64,000 nt of DNA from Petrolisthes cinctipes (GCA_033782935.1 JAWQEG010000491.1:62001-126000), one strand, 5' to 3'; positions 1 through 11,282 are shown, counted from the stretch's first letter. Program-made: numbers and translations. The notes: generated from the sequence alone by a model not told the origin.

Positions 1-1663
1 AAACTCGTTTATTTTTATCAACCTATTATGCGAATACAAAACAATACAAAGATAATTTCTGTTCCCCTCTCCCTTGCTAATATTTCCTACTCCCCGTTCT
101 GTCAACTAGGACCGGAACCATTCTTCGTCTCGCCAGTTGACAGAGCTAAGTACATATAAAAAAAAATATTACATGAAGTGTCCCCCCTCCCACAATATTT
201 CAAATAATTCCTAATAATAAATTTTGCATAACAAGGCCGAAATATAGTTAATACAATAAAAAAAAATTACATCCTAATCTCAATACTATAAATGAAAAGA
301 TAAAATTGCCAGCAAATGTTCTTAATTTTCTTTGGTACCACGTGGTTCACTTTACACCAAGAATGCTATTATGGCTGTCACCCCAGTTGACAAGATCAGA
401 ATGAGTTTGAGAAATAACAACATACTTTACTTACTATGTCTGAATGTGAACACACAATATTCTTTAGTTAGTTATATCCCATCACGGGACTAATAGATTC
501 ACCACACTATATTCACAATACAATATTTATGTTGAGAGCGAGTTTGAGCTCTTACCTGTCACCCCAGTTGACAAGATCAGAATGAGGAAGAAGCAACGCA
601 TGGTACTGCCTCGTCATCTTCCTCACTCACTCCCCCAAGCAAAGTAATGACCAACTCATCTCAATTTCTGGCATTTCTATCAGTTCCACCCTTACTGGGG
701 TATATAGTTACACAACATGATTTAAACATATTAGTGAGCTCAAATACATTGCTTTCTCCCTTGTTTAAAGTTTTATATTACTGTAATTTACATATTCAAG
801 GCATGTATTGTTCCGCCAACAAGAAAATGTACTGTCTCGACTTTAGTCCCTAACTAATCTAATTAATTTTCTAAGTAAGTTACAATTAAATGCCGGTAAC
901 AGTATAGAAATGTTAGCTTCGTAATTATACATTATAATTATAAATGCAGGTTATTCCCTGTCTCCAATAAATTATTTTACATTCACCTCTTAAATTACCA
1001 CGTATTTCTCTATTTCTATCAATCTACCTAAGTTTCAATTATTCCTCTCTTTAACCTATTTACCTAACTATAATCATTATTTCTATTATCCATCTATAAC
1101 CTCTAACTATAAACATTATTTGTTCTTTCCTCATATTAACATTATGTGTTGAAGAAGCCCACCACTGAGATTATTCGTCAGTGATAATCTCAGCCTGGCT
1201 ACTCCCTACAATCTTACACTAAAAACCTATTCTAATACATATAAATATATATAATAATACCCGTAAATATCCTAAATAACAATACATATAAAATAGGGGT
1301 GTTACATGTGCACTACTTACTAATAAAACTGTACCTATTATCGAGTCTGCTGTACACCTTCTGGTAGTAACGAACTATCATAGTCTGGTAATTTTATATT
1401 ATTATTACAAATACTATAATAATAATAATAATGAGGGACAGTAAGAAGGTGGAACAAAAAGATGGAAGGAGGGACAGGAAGGGGATCGAGAGATGGACAG
1501 AGAGAACGAAGGAAAGGAGGGATAAATAATCCTATAGTAGTACAGATTATGGTATTTGGAAAAAAAATCGCGAAGCAGACAGTGTTCCCAAGTATGGGGA
1601 ATTTTATCTAGACATGGGGAATTAGAGATACCAATGGGGATATTATGTTAAGATTGCTTAATA
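1..1663. other. AT-rich stretch without a recognisable gene
   Basis: No open frame here resembles a known family; the longest (647-853, plus) is 68 residues and low in complexity. The stretch holds a (TAA)-rich tract near 1395-1432, a purine-rich tract at 1433-1530 and a short direct repeat described separately. It ends where the left inverted repeat of a DNA transposon begins. Confidence 0.6.
375..586. repeat. 31-bp direct repeat, two copies 181 bp apart
   Basis: The 31 bases at 375-405 recur exactly at 556-586, beginning CTGTCACCCCAGTTGACA and ending AGAATGAG. A partial third match (CCAGTTGACA) lies at about 128-137, near an oppositely oriented GTCAACT at about 101. The flanks differ, so this is not one longer duplication. 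Function unknown. Confidence 0.7.
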
Positions 1664-2196
1664 CCCGGTTCACATTAGCCCGTATCCGACGGATCCGACA
1701 TCCGTCAATAACGTCACGAACGGCCGTGTATATGTGAACCGGTGTCACGTCTAATCTGCACTCCCCTGAATTATCACTCCCCAGTCGGTTTTATACATAT
1801 AATTGGGACTCCCCAGTCATTATTATACATACAAATACCACTCCCCCAGTGTATATTATATGTGTAATAGACACTCCCTCTGAATAATATGCACTCCCCT
1901 CCCTGTGCATTTCGAATATATATTTGAAAGAGTTCGTGCCAGTGGTCCAAGACTTCAAGTTCATCTAAATTAGGTGAACCTGTTGTACTGTACAGTACAC
2001 TCTGCCAACATCTAGCTGTATGTGATAATGTTTCGAAACAGTGAACTTCACCTTCCGTATCAGGGATGCCAACTGGTAAATTTGACTGGGGATTGACTTG
2101 GTTTCTATCAGCCACGGCTGTACGTGGTCAGTCCAGCACTCCAGCAGACCTCATCGCTGAGTGCACTCCTCTCACTCTGAACTAGACCCAGCTGCC

Positions 2197-3006
2197 ATGG
2201 ATTTACACAACAGAAATCACTATGCTTTTCAAGATATTTTTACCTTCATAAGCAGGCAGGCATATCCTGATGGTGTACGTGATAAAGGAAAAAAGGCTAA
2301 TTTTCGACGTGCTTGTAAACCATTTTGCATTGTCGATAACAAACTATACTACAATAGAAAGCAGAAAAATGGTGAACCACTGAAAGTGCAAGTTTTGTGG
2401 AATGAACAAGAAGTGAAGTGTGTTCTTCAGGAGATTCATGAAGGATTTGGTGAAACCCAGGAGTCTAAAAGTTTGCGTGCACATCATGGAATTGCAGGTA
2501 CAATTTCTTTAGTCAGTAAGCGCTTTTATTGGCGATCTGTTGAAGCTGATGTGTCTGCTTATATAAAATCTTGTGCTCAGTGTCAAAAAGTAAACCCCAA
2601 ACTATCGAATGAAGCACCAAAGCTACACTCGGTACCTGTTCCTAATACGGTCATGAAACAGATTGGAATAGACATTTGCTCACTACCAGAAACCAATGAT
2701 TACAAATACTTAGTTGTTGCTATTGACTATTTTTCGAAATGGACTGAAGCAAAACCACTTAAACAGAAAGATGCTTCGAGTGTGGCTGAATTTCTCTATG
2801 AACTTATAACAAAGCATTCGTGTTTTGATATACAAATTAATGATCAAGGTCGGGAGTTTGTTAACCGTGTTTCTGAAACTTTGCATAAGCTTACTGGGGT
2901 AAAGCAAAAGGTGACGAGTGCTTACCACCCTCAAGCAAATGGACTTGTGGAACGGCAGAATAGAACAATAAATGATAAAGGCACAAGCTATGCAAGAGAT
3001 TCGTGA
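2197..3006 (+). pseudogene. Ginger integrase/transposase, N-terminal part, truncated
   Basis: This is a DDE integrase of the Gypsy-like class used by Ginger DNA transposons. The frame is open upstream, but the first ATG is at 2197 in a good context (GCCATGG). A zinc-binding HHCC-like region (EIHEG, HHG, then CAQC) spans about residues 80-145. The catalytic triad is visible as the D in GIDICSLP, the D in INDQGREF and the E in GLVERQNR. Directly after VERQNRTI the frame is lost, and the usual post-catalytic segment of the integrase core is missing. An internal deletion with a frameshift, joining to the next frame at 2972, explains this. The protein would have been nuclear, cutting and joining element ends. 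Confidence 0.8.
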
Positions 3007-3907
3007 GCAGTGTAAAGTAAGTGCAACCGCTAATATTCAGAAAGCACAAGCTAAACAACAAAAAGATTACAACCAACGACACAACACAGCTTACAGTTAC
3101 AAGCCTGGAGATCTTGTTCTCTTAAAAAACCTTAAACGTGCTGACAGGAAAGGCGGTAAGGCTTCACTTCCATGGAGTGGTCCCTTCAAACTTGAAAAAT
3201 TGTTGGATAACAATACGTGTATCCTTTCATCGTCAAATGTGGAGCTTAAAAAGAAACAAAATTTGTGTAACTTAAAACCATTTGTTGAAAGGAGTATTAT
3301 TGATAGTGTAAGTGATAGTGACCAACCAGATGCTAGTGCAGAGGCAAAAATTCTTACTCGAATGTGGATTGCTTCTCTTGGATTGACTGAGGATGACAAG
3401 CAGATAATTGTTAATAATGATTGGTTGAATGATAGGATTATTGATACTGCACAAACTCTACTTCGTAAGCAGTATCCTGTAGCAGGAGGACTGGACACAA
3501 CACTTTTTGCACAGAGGCCAAGTGGGTATGATTCATCTGGATTTAATACTGTACAGATTCATTTTGATGAAAATCGGAATAATTGGTTCACATCTTCGAC
3601 GTTCAGGATGAGGATAGAGATAGCAGATAGTATGATGCCTCCCAAATTGACTGAATCTGCACAAAAACAGTTGAAATCTCGCTATGAATGTCTTGCCAAA
3701 GATGGGTGCCTAGAAGTGTATCTCATTAACTGTGATCAGCAACCAAATATGAATGATTGTGGACTCTATGCAATTGCAAATGCAACAGAATTCCTATCAG
3801 AGGGTGGGAATCCAATATGTAGATATGACAATACCAGGATGAGGCAACATCTGATAGTGTTTGGACAACGGTGTGCTGTTGCCGTTTCCAAAATCAATGA
3901 AACGTAG
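2972..3907 (+). pseudogene. Ginger transposase C-terminal part with Ulp1-like cysteine protease domain
   Basis: This is the continuation of the Ginger protein in the next frame. Residues 1-110 resemble the linker after an integrase core, including a Gypsy-like YKPGDLVLLK segment and a small barrel-like region ending in LKPF. Residues 125-310 resemble the C48/Ulp1 fold: NNDWLNDRII matches the usual W-L-N/D-D start, and MNDCGLYAIA carries the catalytic cysteine. Where family members have HW, this copy reads NNWF, so the catalytic histidine appears replaced by asparagine. The first in-frame ATG (2972) is unlikely to be a real start because the region should be fused to the integrase. The role of the protease in Ginger elements is not established. 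Confidence 0.75.
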
Positions 3908-4231
3908 GCGAAGCCGACAGAGTACAAAACAAATAATAATAGTGTTATAATGTTAAAATCTTAGTAGTTATTTTGTAAGGAATATATATATTTTTAAAGA
4001 TTTTTAATCAATAAAATTGACCTAACACTGACCGTGCTTTTTAACATGTAAATATATTTTTACAATATTTATATATTTGTACTATCCACTACATTGGCTG
4101 GGGGGAGTGCAAATAATTCAAGGGGAGTTCATAAAACACATATAAAAACGACTGGGGGAGTGGAAATTTTACGTATAATATTGACTGGGGAGTGCAATAT
4201 CTGAGGGAGTCCTTATTAAATGTTACACCGG

Positions 4232-5229
4232 GGCTCTTTTACCATCCCGGGCAAGATATGGAACGGATCCAGCAAAGATGAACTCAAGTAATCTTTTATG
4301 GAAGCACGGCGGCGGTGTTGTCCGTGTATAATGTTGTTGAATTTTTATCATATCATGAAAATATGAAATTAAAGTATTTGTGCACAAATAAAGGTGTAAA
4401 TTTATTCAAATATTATAATTAATTTATTAACTTGTATTTGTAAAATGCACGTCAATTTATGTGAAGATAAAAATATTGTTCATTGGTTATGAAAGCACGG
4501 CACCGCTGCATAACCTAGTTGTAAACAAAACACACATGTGTGTACTTGGACCAGGCAAGCCACAGTAGTTATATTTTAATTTCACAATTATTCCTATTTA
4601 TGAACAACTCCTTTTACATTCATCTAGATTTGACATTGATACAAGCATTGCTCTGTTTGTGTGGAGCCTTTTGGGGGTAAAAGAACGTCAAAATATACTG
4701 GCAGCCTTTCAAAAACCATTTCAACATATAAAAATAGAGAATAATGATACATTAATACCTTAATTAATATTAGTACTTAAGATACCCAGGTTAGGTTTGT
4801 TTTGTTATTTTTGGTATATACGATTCACCAACCTACACTGGATTCTTCTATGAGTTTATGTTCTAACTTCTAATAGATAACAATGTAAAAGTCAACTAGG
4901 ATATCATACTTTTCTAAGCCTACAGTATATTGATTCATGCCATAATTACAACTTCATACTGGGCCTATACATGAATTTATAAGAAGCTTGAGGGGGTATA
5001 GCGGACATCTCTTCCATATTAACCAACTGGGCGTCATTGAGCATTTTCTTGTTTATGATACCTATTATGATAGGTGGAATTAAGCCATATGCAGCCTTGG
5101 AGCAAATAGCACGTTTGTGGAGCAGTTTCGTATGAAAAACACAAGTCATGCTTCCTTTTTGTTGTAAACAAACGACTCCGTGACACAAATCATAACAGAC
5201 GGAGCTTATCTCCTCCGTAGCCCTTCCTT
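4232..5229. other. Interior of the outer inverted-repeat element, no gene seen
   Basis: AT-rich DNA between the Ginger right end and the right terminal inverted repeat of the outer element. The only frame over 70 codons is 4946-5188 on the minus strand, with no recognisable motif. Confidence 0.5.
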
Positions 5230-5290
5230 CGTACGGTTCGTGACGAATAACGGATGTCGGATCCGTACAAACGGGCTAATGTGAATCGGG

Positions 5291-5845
5291 CATAGGAGTA
5301 AATGGGAAAATTTCTACCAGACGAAATATCAAGAAATTGCTAAATGTATGACAATCTTCAAGAGTAAACAGGGAATTTTTGAGGTAAAAAGGGAAATTCT
5401 GATGTTGAAGTTGAGGAAATTTCGTCAAGCAGACCTGGCAAAACTGGAAGCAGACCTGGCAACACTGCGACCAAATGTATACACAGGAACTGAATGGGTG
5501 AGCCACTGAGGAACAGTTCCCGCCCAGTGTTGCCGTTTTGTGGATATTTGTATGCCAGCGTGGTTATATGGTGAAGTCTGGCAACCCTCTGTGGACAAAC
5601 TCATCCACGTCCACATCACCGTGACAACAAACCACGGCACTGGTGAATTTTATCCTGTCAGTTGTCCCGCCAGTTCTTGAAGAAACCCATTGAATCATCA
5701 TCTTAGCTGCTGTAAGTGTTATTCATATTTCTATTATGCACTGTGTGCGTTGTACTGTAATCGTATATTAGCTAAATGTTTACTGAATACCAACCTCTCC
5801 TGTATATTATGATTGTATACCATACACAACATTCCATTTTCTGTC
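5291..5845. other. No gene seen
   Basis: Short overlapping frames on the minus strand only; no repeats or motifs recognised. The stretch ends at a possible target-site duplication (AAAGAGAAATGT, 5846-5857) of the following retrotransposon. Confidence 0.4.
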
Positions 5846-6051
5846 AAAGAGAAATGTGAGGTGAAAATTTCTATTGTTGTTAAACATTAAATTTTATAGT
5901 ACGTGAACCTACCTCAATGACCTGACAGACATGCGGTACATATAGAGGTTGCCATCCCCCCCAATTGTAAAATGAGAGACGAGTGGCTAGTGAATGAGGA
6001 GTTCACTCCCTGGTTGTGCAGTTTCATTTATATTAATACTGTAGGTATGTA

Positions 6052-6729
6052 ATGCTGGTTTATGTTTTCATGATGTATATGGGAGATTTTAATGCTCGGC
6101 ATTCTGATTTGGGTGATGGTTCTGGCTCTATTAATCGTAATGGTATTCGTCTCCTTTCATACATCTGCAAGCATCATCTGACACACTGGGACACTGACGG
6201 TGCCACTCATTGCCGGGGAGGTACTCTGGAATACATCATCTCGTCTGGCCTGATAGCATCTCAGGTCCAGTGCTCCTCCGTGCCAGACTTATTCTCTGAT
6301 CACATCGCTCTTCGGTTTCATTATTCTCTACCTGCTGGGTCAAGTGCTTCAGCCACTCGTTTGTGTATTACTGTGCCCCCTAAATATTGCCCGACTTACA
6401 TCTTATTTATGGCCTATGTATTCCCTACATTTGACATATCATCAGCTGAACAGTTGTACTCTGATCTTGTATCTGCTACTCATGACTTTTATAGGCTATA
6501 CGTCTCCCGGCCACACCTCCAGCATCGCCATACTGCCCACTCCTGGACGCTGGATGCATGTATACAGGAGGCAGAGGAGGAGGCTGAACGTGATGGCCTA
6601 TTGTTTCAAGCCAACCCAACCCCTGACCTGCTCCATCGTTACCAGATGTCTAGAGACGCTTTAGTTGCCCTGCAGGAGTGTGCTCACACTGAGTCTTGGC
6701 AGCGGTTCACGGACAGCATCAACCAGTAA
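6052..6729 (+). pseudogene. LINE family A endonuclease domain, copy 1 (partial)
   Basis: This is the C-terminal half of an apurinic-type endonuclease that nicks target DNA for target-primed reverse transcription. The GDFNARHSDLG motif (catalytic Asp and Asn) is near residue 18, and SDHIALRF, with the active-site Asp-His pair, is near residue 85. A linker rich in charged residues follows. The frame ends at a TAA where copy 3 has CAA, a single nonsense change; the protein then continues in the same direction at 6736. The initial residues before the GDFNA motif do not match copy 3, so the start of this frame is not the native N-terminus. Confidence 0.75.
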
Positions 6730-6735
6730 ACAAGT

Positions 6736-8087
6736 GTGGCTTCTATGTGGCACCTCATCCGTCGGGTTGTTAAAAAGACACCGGCCATTGCTTGTCATCA
6801 CACTCCCGCCGACTATGCCCAACAACTTGTCGATGCCTGGTCAACACAATCTACCCCAGCCAGTCTACCCATCCACATACAATATGCACTCGCTTCCCAT
6901 GCTGCTGTCTATCGGCTTTGTCTAATCACTCTAATCTCTGCTTTGTTGCAAGATGATGACAATGATGCAGAGGAGATAACTGAGGAGGAGTTGTGCCGTG
7001 CTCTCTCTCGGGGTAGAGCTTCTTCCCCTGGTGATGATGGTGTTACTTATGCTGTGCTGCGCCTACTTCAACAAGTTCCTGGGAACCCTCTACTTTGACT
7101 GTACAATCTTTGTCTTCGTGACGGTTGTGTACCACGAGCCTGGGCCAGCAGCACAATAATACCCATCCCTAAGCCCGGCACTACGAAGTTCAGGCCTATT
7201 TCCCTGACTTCCTGTTTTTGTAAGGTTATGGAGAGAATCTTACTCAATCGTCTCATGTACAGACTGCAGGATCGCCTTTCTCCATGGCTGTTTGGCTTCC
7301 TTCCCCAGAGGAGCACACATCACTGCCTAGTCGACCTGTACTCTCGCCTTAACAGGGACAGTGTGGTGGCCTTCATTGACCTTCGAAGTGCCTTCGATGT
7401 TGCTAATAGAGACGTCATTTTGGATCAACTGGTTGACTTTGGGATAAAGGGTAATCTACTACGGTGGATTCAGGGCTACCTGAGTAACAGGACCTCCTGT
7501 GTGTTTTTCAGTGGTGCGCTCAGTCCTTTGCGCAGTTTTCATCTTGGTACGCCTCAAGGGGGTGTTGTCAGCCCATTGTTATTTAATATTCTGATGCATC
7601 GGCGGCTCACTTCTCTCCCTGATATTCCTGGAGCTACAATTACGTGCTATGCTGATGATATCTGTGTTCATTCTATCTCACCAAGGGATCTCCAGCGGTT
7701 TCTTGACTCCTTCTCTGTGGCCTCCTCTCACTGTGGCATTATTGTCTCACCAGATAAGAGCAGAATATTCACCTGCCGCCTTCGTCAAGCTCAGCCAGTG
7801 TTCACCATTGGAGGGACTGTCATTCCCATGTGTTCCCAGTACCGCTACCTGGGCACGCCAGTCAATATTTGGCCGATTGTCCCTGCCAGACCTCAAGACC
7901 ATCCCATTGTCCAGGACTTATTGGGTCGTCTCCAGCGCCGACTTACACCACTTCAATGGCTCTCTAACAACTCCTCGGGCATCTCCATCCCAGTAGCCAG
8001 GACTATCTATATTGTTTTATCCGTTCAGTTGTTGATTACCTCTCTCCTGCTTTGATTCAACTTCCTAGGGCTACTCTGGAAACTTTA
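6736..8087 (+). pseudogene. LINE family A reverse transcriptase, copy 1
   Basis: The region before the fingers (6736-7098, ending at TGA where copy 2 has a sense codon) carries ASSPGDDGV. The core at 7228-8055 shows FRPISLTSCFCKV upstream, VVAFIDLRSAFD (first catalytic Asp), GTPQGGVVSPLLFN and CYADD (catalytic Asp pair). Near 8010 copy 1 lacks two bases relative to copy 2, which shifts the frame so that the thumb continues in another frame to about 8087. This is the polymerase of a non-LTR element that copies its RNA at the nicked target. At least two disabling lesions are visible by comparison with copy 2. Confidence 0.8.
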
Positions 8088-8108
8088 GAATAATTTCAGA
8101 ATAGAGCA

Positions 8109-9383
8109 ATGAGAATAATTCTCGACTGTCCAATGTCGACTAGGATAGTGAACATGCAGAGTGAGTTGCGTCTTCCCCCATTAATCGAGAGAATTTATTG
8201 TAATGTTACTTGCTTCACAGTCAAGTGCCTCCATTTCCCACATCTTTCACCTTATTACTCTCAGTTAGTCATGACTTCTCTTAGACCAAACTCCCCTGGC
8301 CCTCCCATACTGCCTGCTGGACATACTCTTATAAGGTCTGTTTCCTCTATGCTCCGTAGTCTTAATATAGATATAATGGTTGCAGACGTCCCCTCAGGGC
8401 CCCCTCCGTGGATGCTACCAACACCTGATGTGAGCTTCACACCTACTTCCAAGTCGGAGCTGCCTTCTCTACAGTGGCAATTGGCTCTGGAACACATAGA
8501 AACAGGGACGTCCTCCATCACAGATCTATACTGCCTCTACACTGATGGCTCATTGCAGGTGGATGGTGCAGCAGGTTGTGCCGTTTTCTCACCTGACCTG
8601 GAGTCACCTCCAGGGGGCTGGGTTGGCCGTCGTCTCTGTAACCACTCTAGCTCAACATTGTGTGAACTGTATGCCATTCTGGATGCTTTTAGTCTTGTTT
8701 GTCAACGTGGAGTTAAAGCTGCCATTTTTTGTGACTCCAAACCTGCCCTTCATTCCCTCTCTATATATAGTGTTCAGCCCACACACTCTACTGTTATTCA
8801 GCAGATTTTATCGTTTTTGGCCTTATTGTGTCATCGTAACTTGACTGTCAAATTTTTATGGGTGTCATCCCATGTAGGTTTACATCACAATGGTACAGTT
8901 GACAGACTCGCAAAGGAAGCCTGCCATCTGGCTCCTCGTGGTGTTGGACGTCCTCTCTCCCTGACATGTTACCTTTCTAGAGTTCGCTCCGCCGCTCTCC
9001 TCCCTGTACGGCGACGCAGGGATGCAGAGAGGCCTTTCAGCATCTCCATCACCCATTACGAGACAGTCTGCCATCACAAATATTCCTACCGTCATCAAGG
9101 CCTCATGATTCGGAGGCACAATGTAGTCTCTGCTCGTTTGAGGCTTGGCTACCGTCCACCGTGGCAGGTTGCTGGGATGCAGGGTGAGCCTCCCTTCACT
9201 GAGTGTCGCTTGTGTCGAGCGCCTCGTGCTAACACTGTAGAGCACTATTGCCTAGCCTGCCCCACTGTCCGACACTTGCTGCCCCGGGGCCTGCCACTTG
9301 ATGTGGTTTGTCGACACCTGCTGAACCATCAGGTTCTGGAGGAACTTCTGGTACGCCACCCTCGTTTTGGTGGATTTAAGTAG
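8109..9383 (+). CDS. LINE family A RNase H domain and Cys/His C-terminus, copy 1
   Basis: An open frame of 424 residues. RNase H motifs appear in order: YTDGSLQ (first catalytic Asp, about residue 145), CELYAILDA (catalytic Glu), CDSKPALHSL (catalytic Asp) and WVSSHVGLHHNGTVDRLA (His and last Asp). After RNase H comes CRLCRAPRANTVEHYCLACP, a CCHC-type metal-binding pattern near residues 368-387 seen at the C-terminus of many I- and Jockey-like LINEs. It is the 3' part of a longer polyprotein; the ATG at 8109 is only the first after a frameshift. RNase H would remove the RNA template during integration. Confidence 0.8.
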   Translation: MRIILDCPMSTRIVNMQSELRLPPLIERIYCNVTCFTVKCLHFPHLSPYYSQLVMTSLRPNSPGPPILPAGHTLIRSVSSMLRSLNIDIMVADVPSGPPPWMLPTPDVSFTPTSKSELPSLQWQLALEHIETGTSSITDLYCLYTDGSLQVDGAAGCAVFSPDLESPPGGWVGRRLCNHSSSTLCELYAILDAFSLVCQRGVKAAIFCDSKPALHSLSIYSVQPTHSTVIQQILSFLALLCHRNLTVKFLWVSSHVGLHHNGTVDRLAKEACHLAPRGVGRPLSLTCYLSRVRSAALLPVRRRRDAERPFSISITHYETVCHHKYSYRHQGLMIRRHNVVSARLRLGYRPPWQVAGMQGEPPFTECRLCRAPRANTVEHYCLACPTVRHLLPRGLPLDVVCRHLLNHQVLEELLVRHPRFGGFK

Positions 9384-9589
9384 ATCATAATGTAAATATT
9401 TGTCTGTATGCTTGTGCTTCATTCTGTTATGCTTTTGTGATGTGTGTGGGGTCATTGGATTTTCATGGGTCCTGCCTACCCGTATGTATTGTCGCCTGCC
9501 TGTTGATTGACGCTACGACGCAAAAAAAAAAAGAGAAATGTTAGAGCTAGCTGAGGGAAGGTGACATTAGAGAAGTGCTTGGTTAGGAA

Positions 9590-9756
9590 CACTCGCAATT
9601 CAAAATATGTATCCAGGCTTGCTTCGAATAGCCTGATCGAGTATTAAACGAGCCCAAGCAAATATGAAACAGGATAAGCGTTGTAATTGGTTCACTATTA
9701 TGTCAAATGATTCGAAACTTCAACAAGACTTGGATACAAATTTTGGATTGCGGGTG
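9590..9756. mobile_element. MITE, 167 bp, family shared with 52130-52296
   Basis: The inverted ends read CACTCGCAATTCAAAATATG and, reversed, CACCCGCAATCCAAAATTTG, followed by TATCCA. The other copy, at 52130-52296, is also exactly 167 bp and lies in the opposite orientation. That copy retains TA on both sides; here both flanks read AA, so the duplication is mutated or absent. Confidence 0.8.
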
Positions 9757-10047
9757 AAAATACCGATCGCTAAATATCACTTAATTCTTTGTGATAGTTT
9801 GCTGTAATCCTCTAAAATGTCAGAAGACAGATAAATTCCCAATTAGTAACATTGAGTTGATTAATATTTGCTGAGATAGTTCGGAAGAATCAATAGCCCT
9901 TAAATTCATCAAATTTAGCAGCCTAATTTTTGAAGCAGCTGAACTACAGGATGTGGTGTTTCAAAAATCAGCGGCTACAAAGTTCATTATCATACATCAC
10001 TAACACAAGTAAAAAGGCATTGCATTATTATGTGTCTATAGCATAAA

Positions 10048-10310
10048 GTCTAAAGACTATCAATCATGCCTGCGCAAAATGAGTGGTTGTGCAGGCATAA
10101 CCGTGGTGTGTGTGTGGGTGTGATTGATAGTTTGCGCAAACGACTGAACCATATCCAACAAGCTTTTGGTCAATCACACGCCTGTACAGTGATGCATAAT
10201 AATGTGTGGTGACTGCTCAGTCTTCTTGCTAATGTGTGGCAAATTTAAATTATTGAACAGTTATCTAGTTTGCGCAGGCATGAATGATAGTCTATGGAGG
10301 CCTTTATACT
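10048..10310. mobile_element. MITE of about 265 bp, first of an inverted pair
   Basis: The terminal inverted repeats are about 35 bp, around CATAGACTATCATTCATGCC and TGCGCAAACT. The whole sequence recurs inverted at 12543-12820, with a (GT)n or (CA)n tract in the middle and the same internal text (AACCATATCCAACAAGCT). No transposase is encoded. Confidence 0.8.
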
Positions 10311-11282
10311 ACAGAACTTCAGAGCATAATATAGGGTTTCATATTACTTCTCAACCTTTTCTCTGGACTGCAAACACTCAGTAAGTAGCCTGTGACTCTT
10401 CCAAGGCCTCGAGATTATGGGTTGATTCTACAGTCGCTGGTAGTGGTTTATAAGCACGCAAACGAAAAAATGTTAGCCATGTAAATGCCTTATGGGTGAA
10501 TTATTTAATGAATTTGGTAAGTAAACTATACAGTGATCATCATTATCTAACTGTTGGATAGATTTTGTGAATGTGGATACTCAGCTTTTGGAAAATAATG
10601 AAGCCTTACAAGTGCGGTTGGTTGGGAAGCTAACAAACCAATACCACTGTGGAATCGACCCTATGAAATGAAGCTACTTAGAGGTGTCGGTGGGTGTTTC
10701 ACATGAGTAGCACGAGATGGAATCAGTGAAGCTACTGTGATGAGACTTATGGAACATCATGTATTATCAGGGACTAGTTAAGTCATACCATTATTATAAG
10801 TTTACAAAATTTATGTTAGAAAATAAAAAAAATACAGGACAAATTTATAGCAATATAAAAACGTCGACTTTAATAGCCTCTTCGGTGGTGTTTCCAACTT
10901 GATTTGAAGCGATCCACGAGGCGAATTCAAAGTGGGATTCGACCTGTGAACTTCGCTTCATAGCAACAAGGATTCTAGTGCTGGGAGAAGGATAGACCAC
11001 TTAATGTAATTTTCGTGTCGTCGCCCTGGCTGGCTGGGACGGTGGCGCCTCTAGCGGACACGGGAATCAACACGCCAGCTCCCGCCAGCTTTCCTTTATC
11101 CTGATTAATATTAAAGTCTGAATTTCTTTACTAGTAACACACAGACCCTTTTAATAATAATTATTTGGCTATAGAAATAATAATTACATTCATTGTTGTC
11201 AAATTACATTAATAAATTACGATAATATCTTCGACAAAGCCCTAATATATTGCTAAAAAAACTCATACTTACCATTTACGTA
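10311..11282. other. No gene seen
   Basis: AT-rich. A short motif near 10380-10420 (GTGACTCTT, then AGGCC, then CGAGATTAT) recurs at 35893-35932. No frame over 66 codons and no family resemblance. Confidence 0.4.

Larger units (their letters stand above)
1743..4227 (+). mobile_element. Ginger-type DNA transposon, 4-bp duplication CCGG
   Basis: The ends are TGTCACG on the left and the reverse complement of TGTAACA on the right, fitting the TGTNR start reported for Ginger elements. They are flanked by CCGG at 1739-1742 and 4228-4231, a 4-bp target-site duplication. Each end carries four or five spaced copies of CACTCCCC (left, 1761-1905) or its complement GGGGAGTG (right, 4100-4210), which look like subterminal transposase-binding sites. 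Inside are an integrase-like region and a Ulp1-like protease region, the domain pair known from Ginger1 and the related KRBA2 proteins. The coding region is broken, so this copy is probably immobile by itself. Confidence 0.85.
1664..5290. mobile_element. Non-autonomous inverted-repeat element hosting a nested Ginger transposon
   Basis: Imperfect terminal inverted repeats of about 62 bp lie at 1664-1725 and 5230-5290. Both contain GATTCACATTAGCCCG or its close variant GGTTCACATTAGCCCG, then GGATCCGACATCCGT and GTCACGAAC. Without the Ginger insertion (1743-4227) the element would be about 1.1 kb. It has no long open frame, so it is probably non-autonomous. An 80-codon minus-strand frame at 4946-5188 matches nothing I recognise. 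I found no convincing target-site duplication, so the superfamily is unassigned. Confidence 0.65.
5858..9529 (+). mobile_element. Non-LTR retrotransposon, family A copy 1 (EN-RT-RNase H)
   Basis: Homology to the other two copies starts near 6066 and runs to the 3' end, which reads GATTGACGCTACGACGC followed by an A tract. Domain order is AP-type endonuclease, reverse transcriptase, RNase H, then a Cys/His-rich C-terminus, as in I-superfamily LINEs. AAAGAGAAATGT occurs at 5846-5857 and again at 9530-9541, a plausible 12-bp target-site duplication, although 5858-6065 does not match copy 3. ORF1 is absent, so the copy is 5'-truncated. Stops and frameshifts make it inactive. Copies 2 and 3 are at 60318-62653 and 36601-39404. 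Confidence 0.85.

Noticed and set aside
2161..2196. Possible start of the Ginger frame at 2161
   Set aside because: The codon there is GTG; the first ATG (2197) has a good eukaryotic context, and nothing supports non-ATG initiation.
2197..3907. Host KRBA2-like gene
   Set aside because: The Ginger TIRs, the CCGG duplication and the broken frame show a transposon rather than a domesticated gene.
4946..5188. 80-codon minus-strand frame as a transposase exon
   Set aside because: No recognisable motif and no supporting neighbouring exon.
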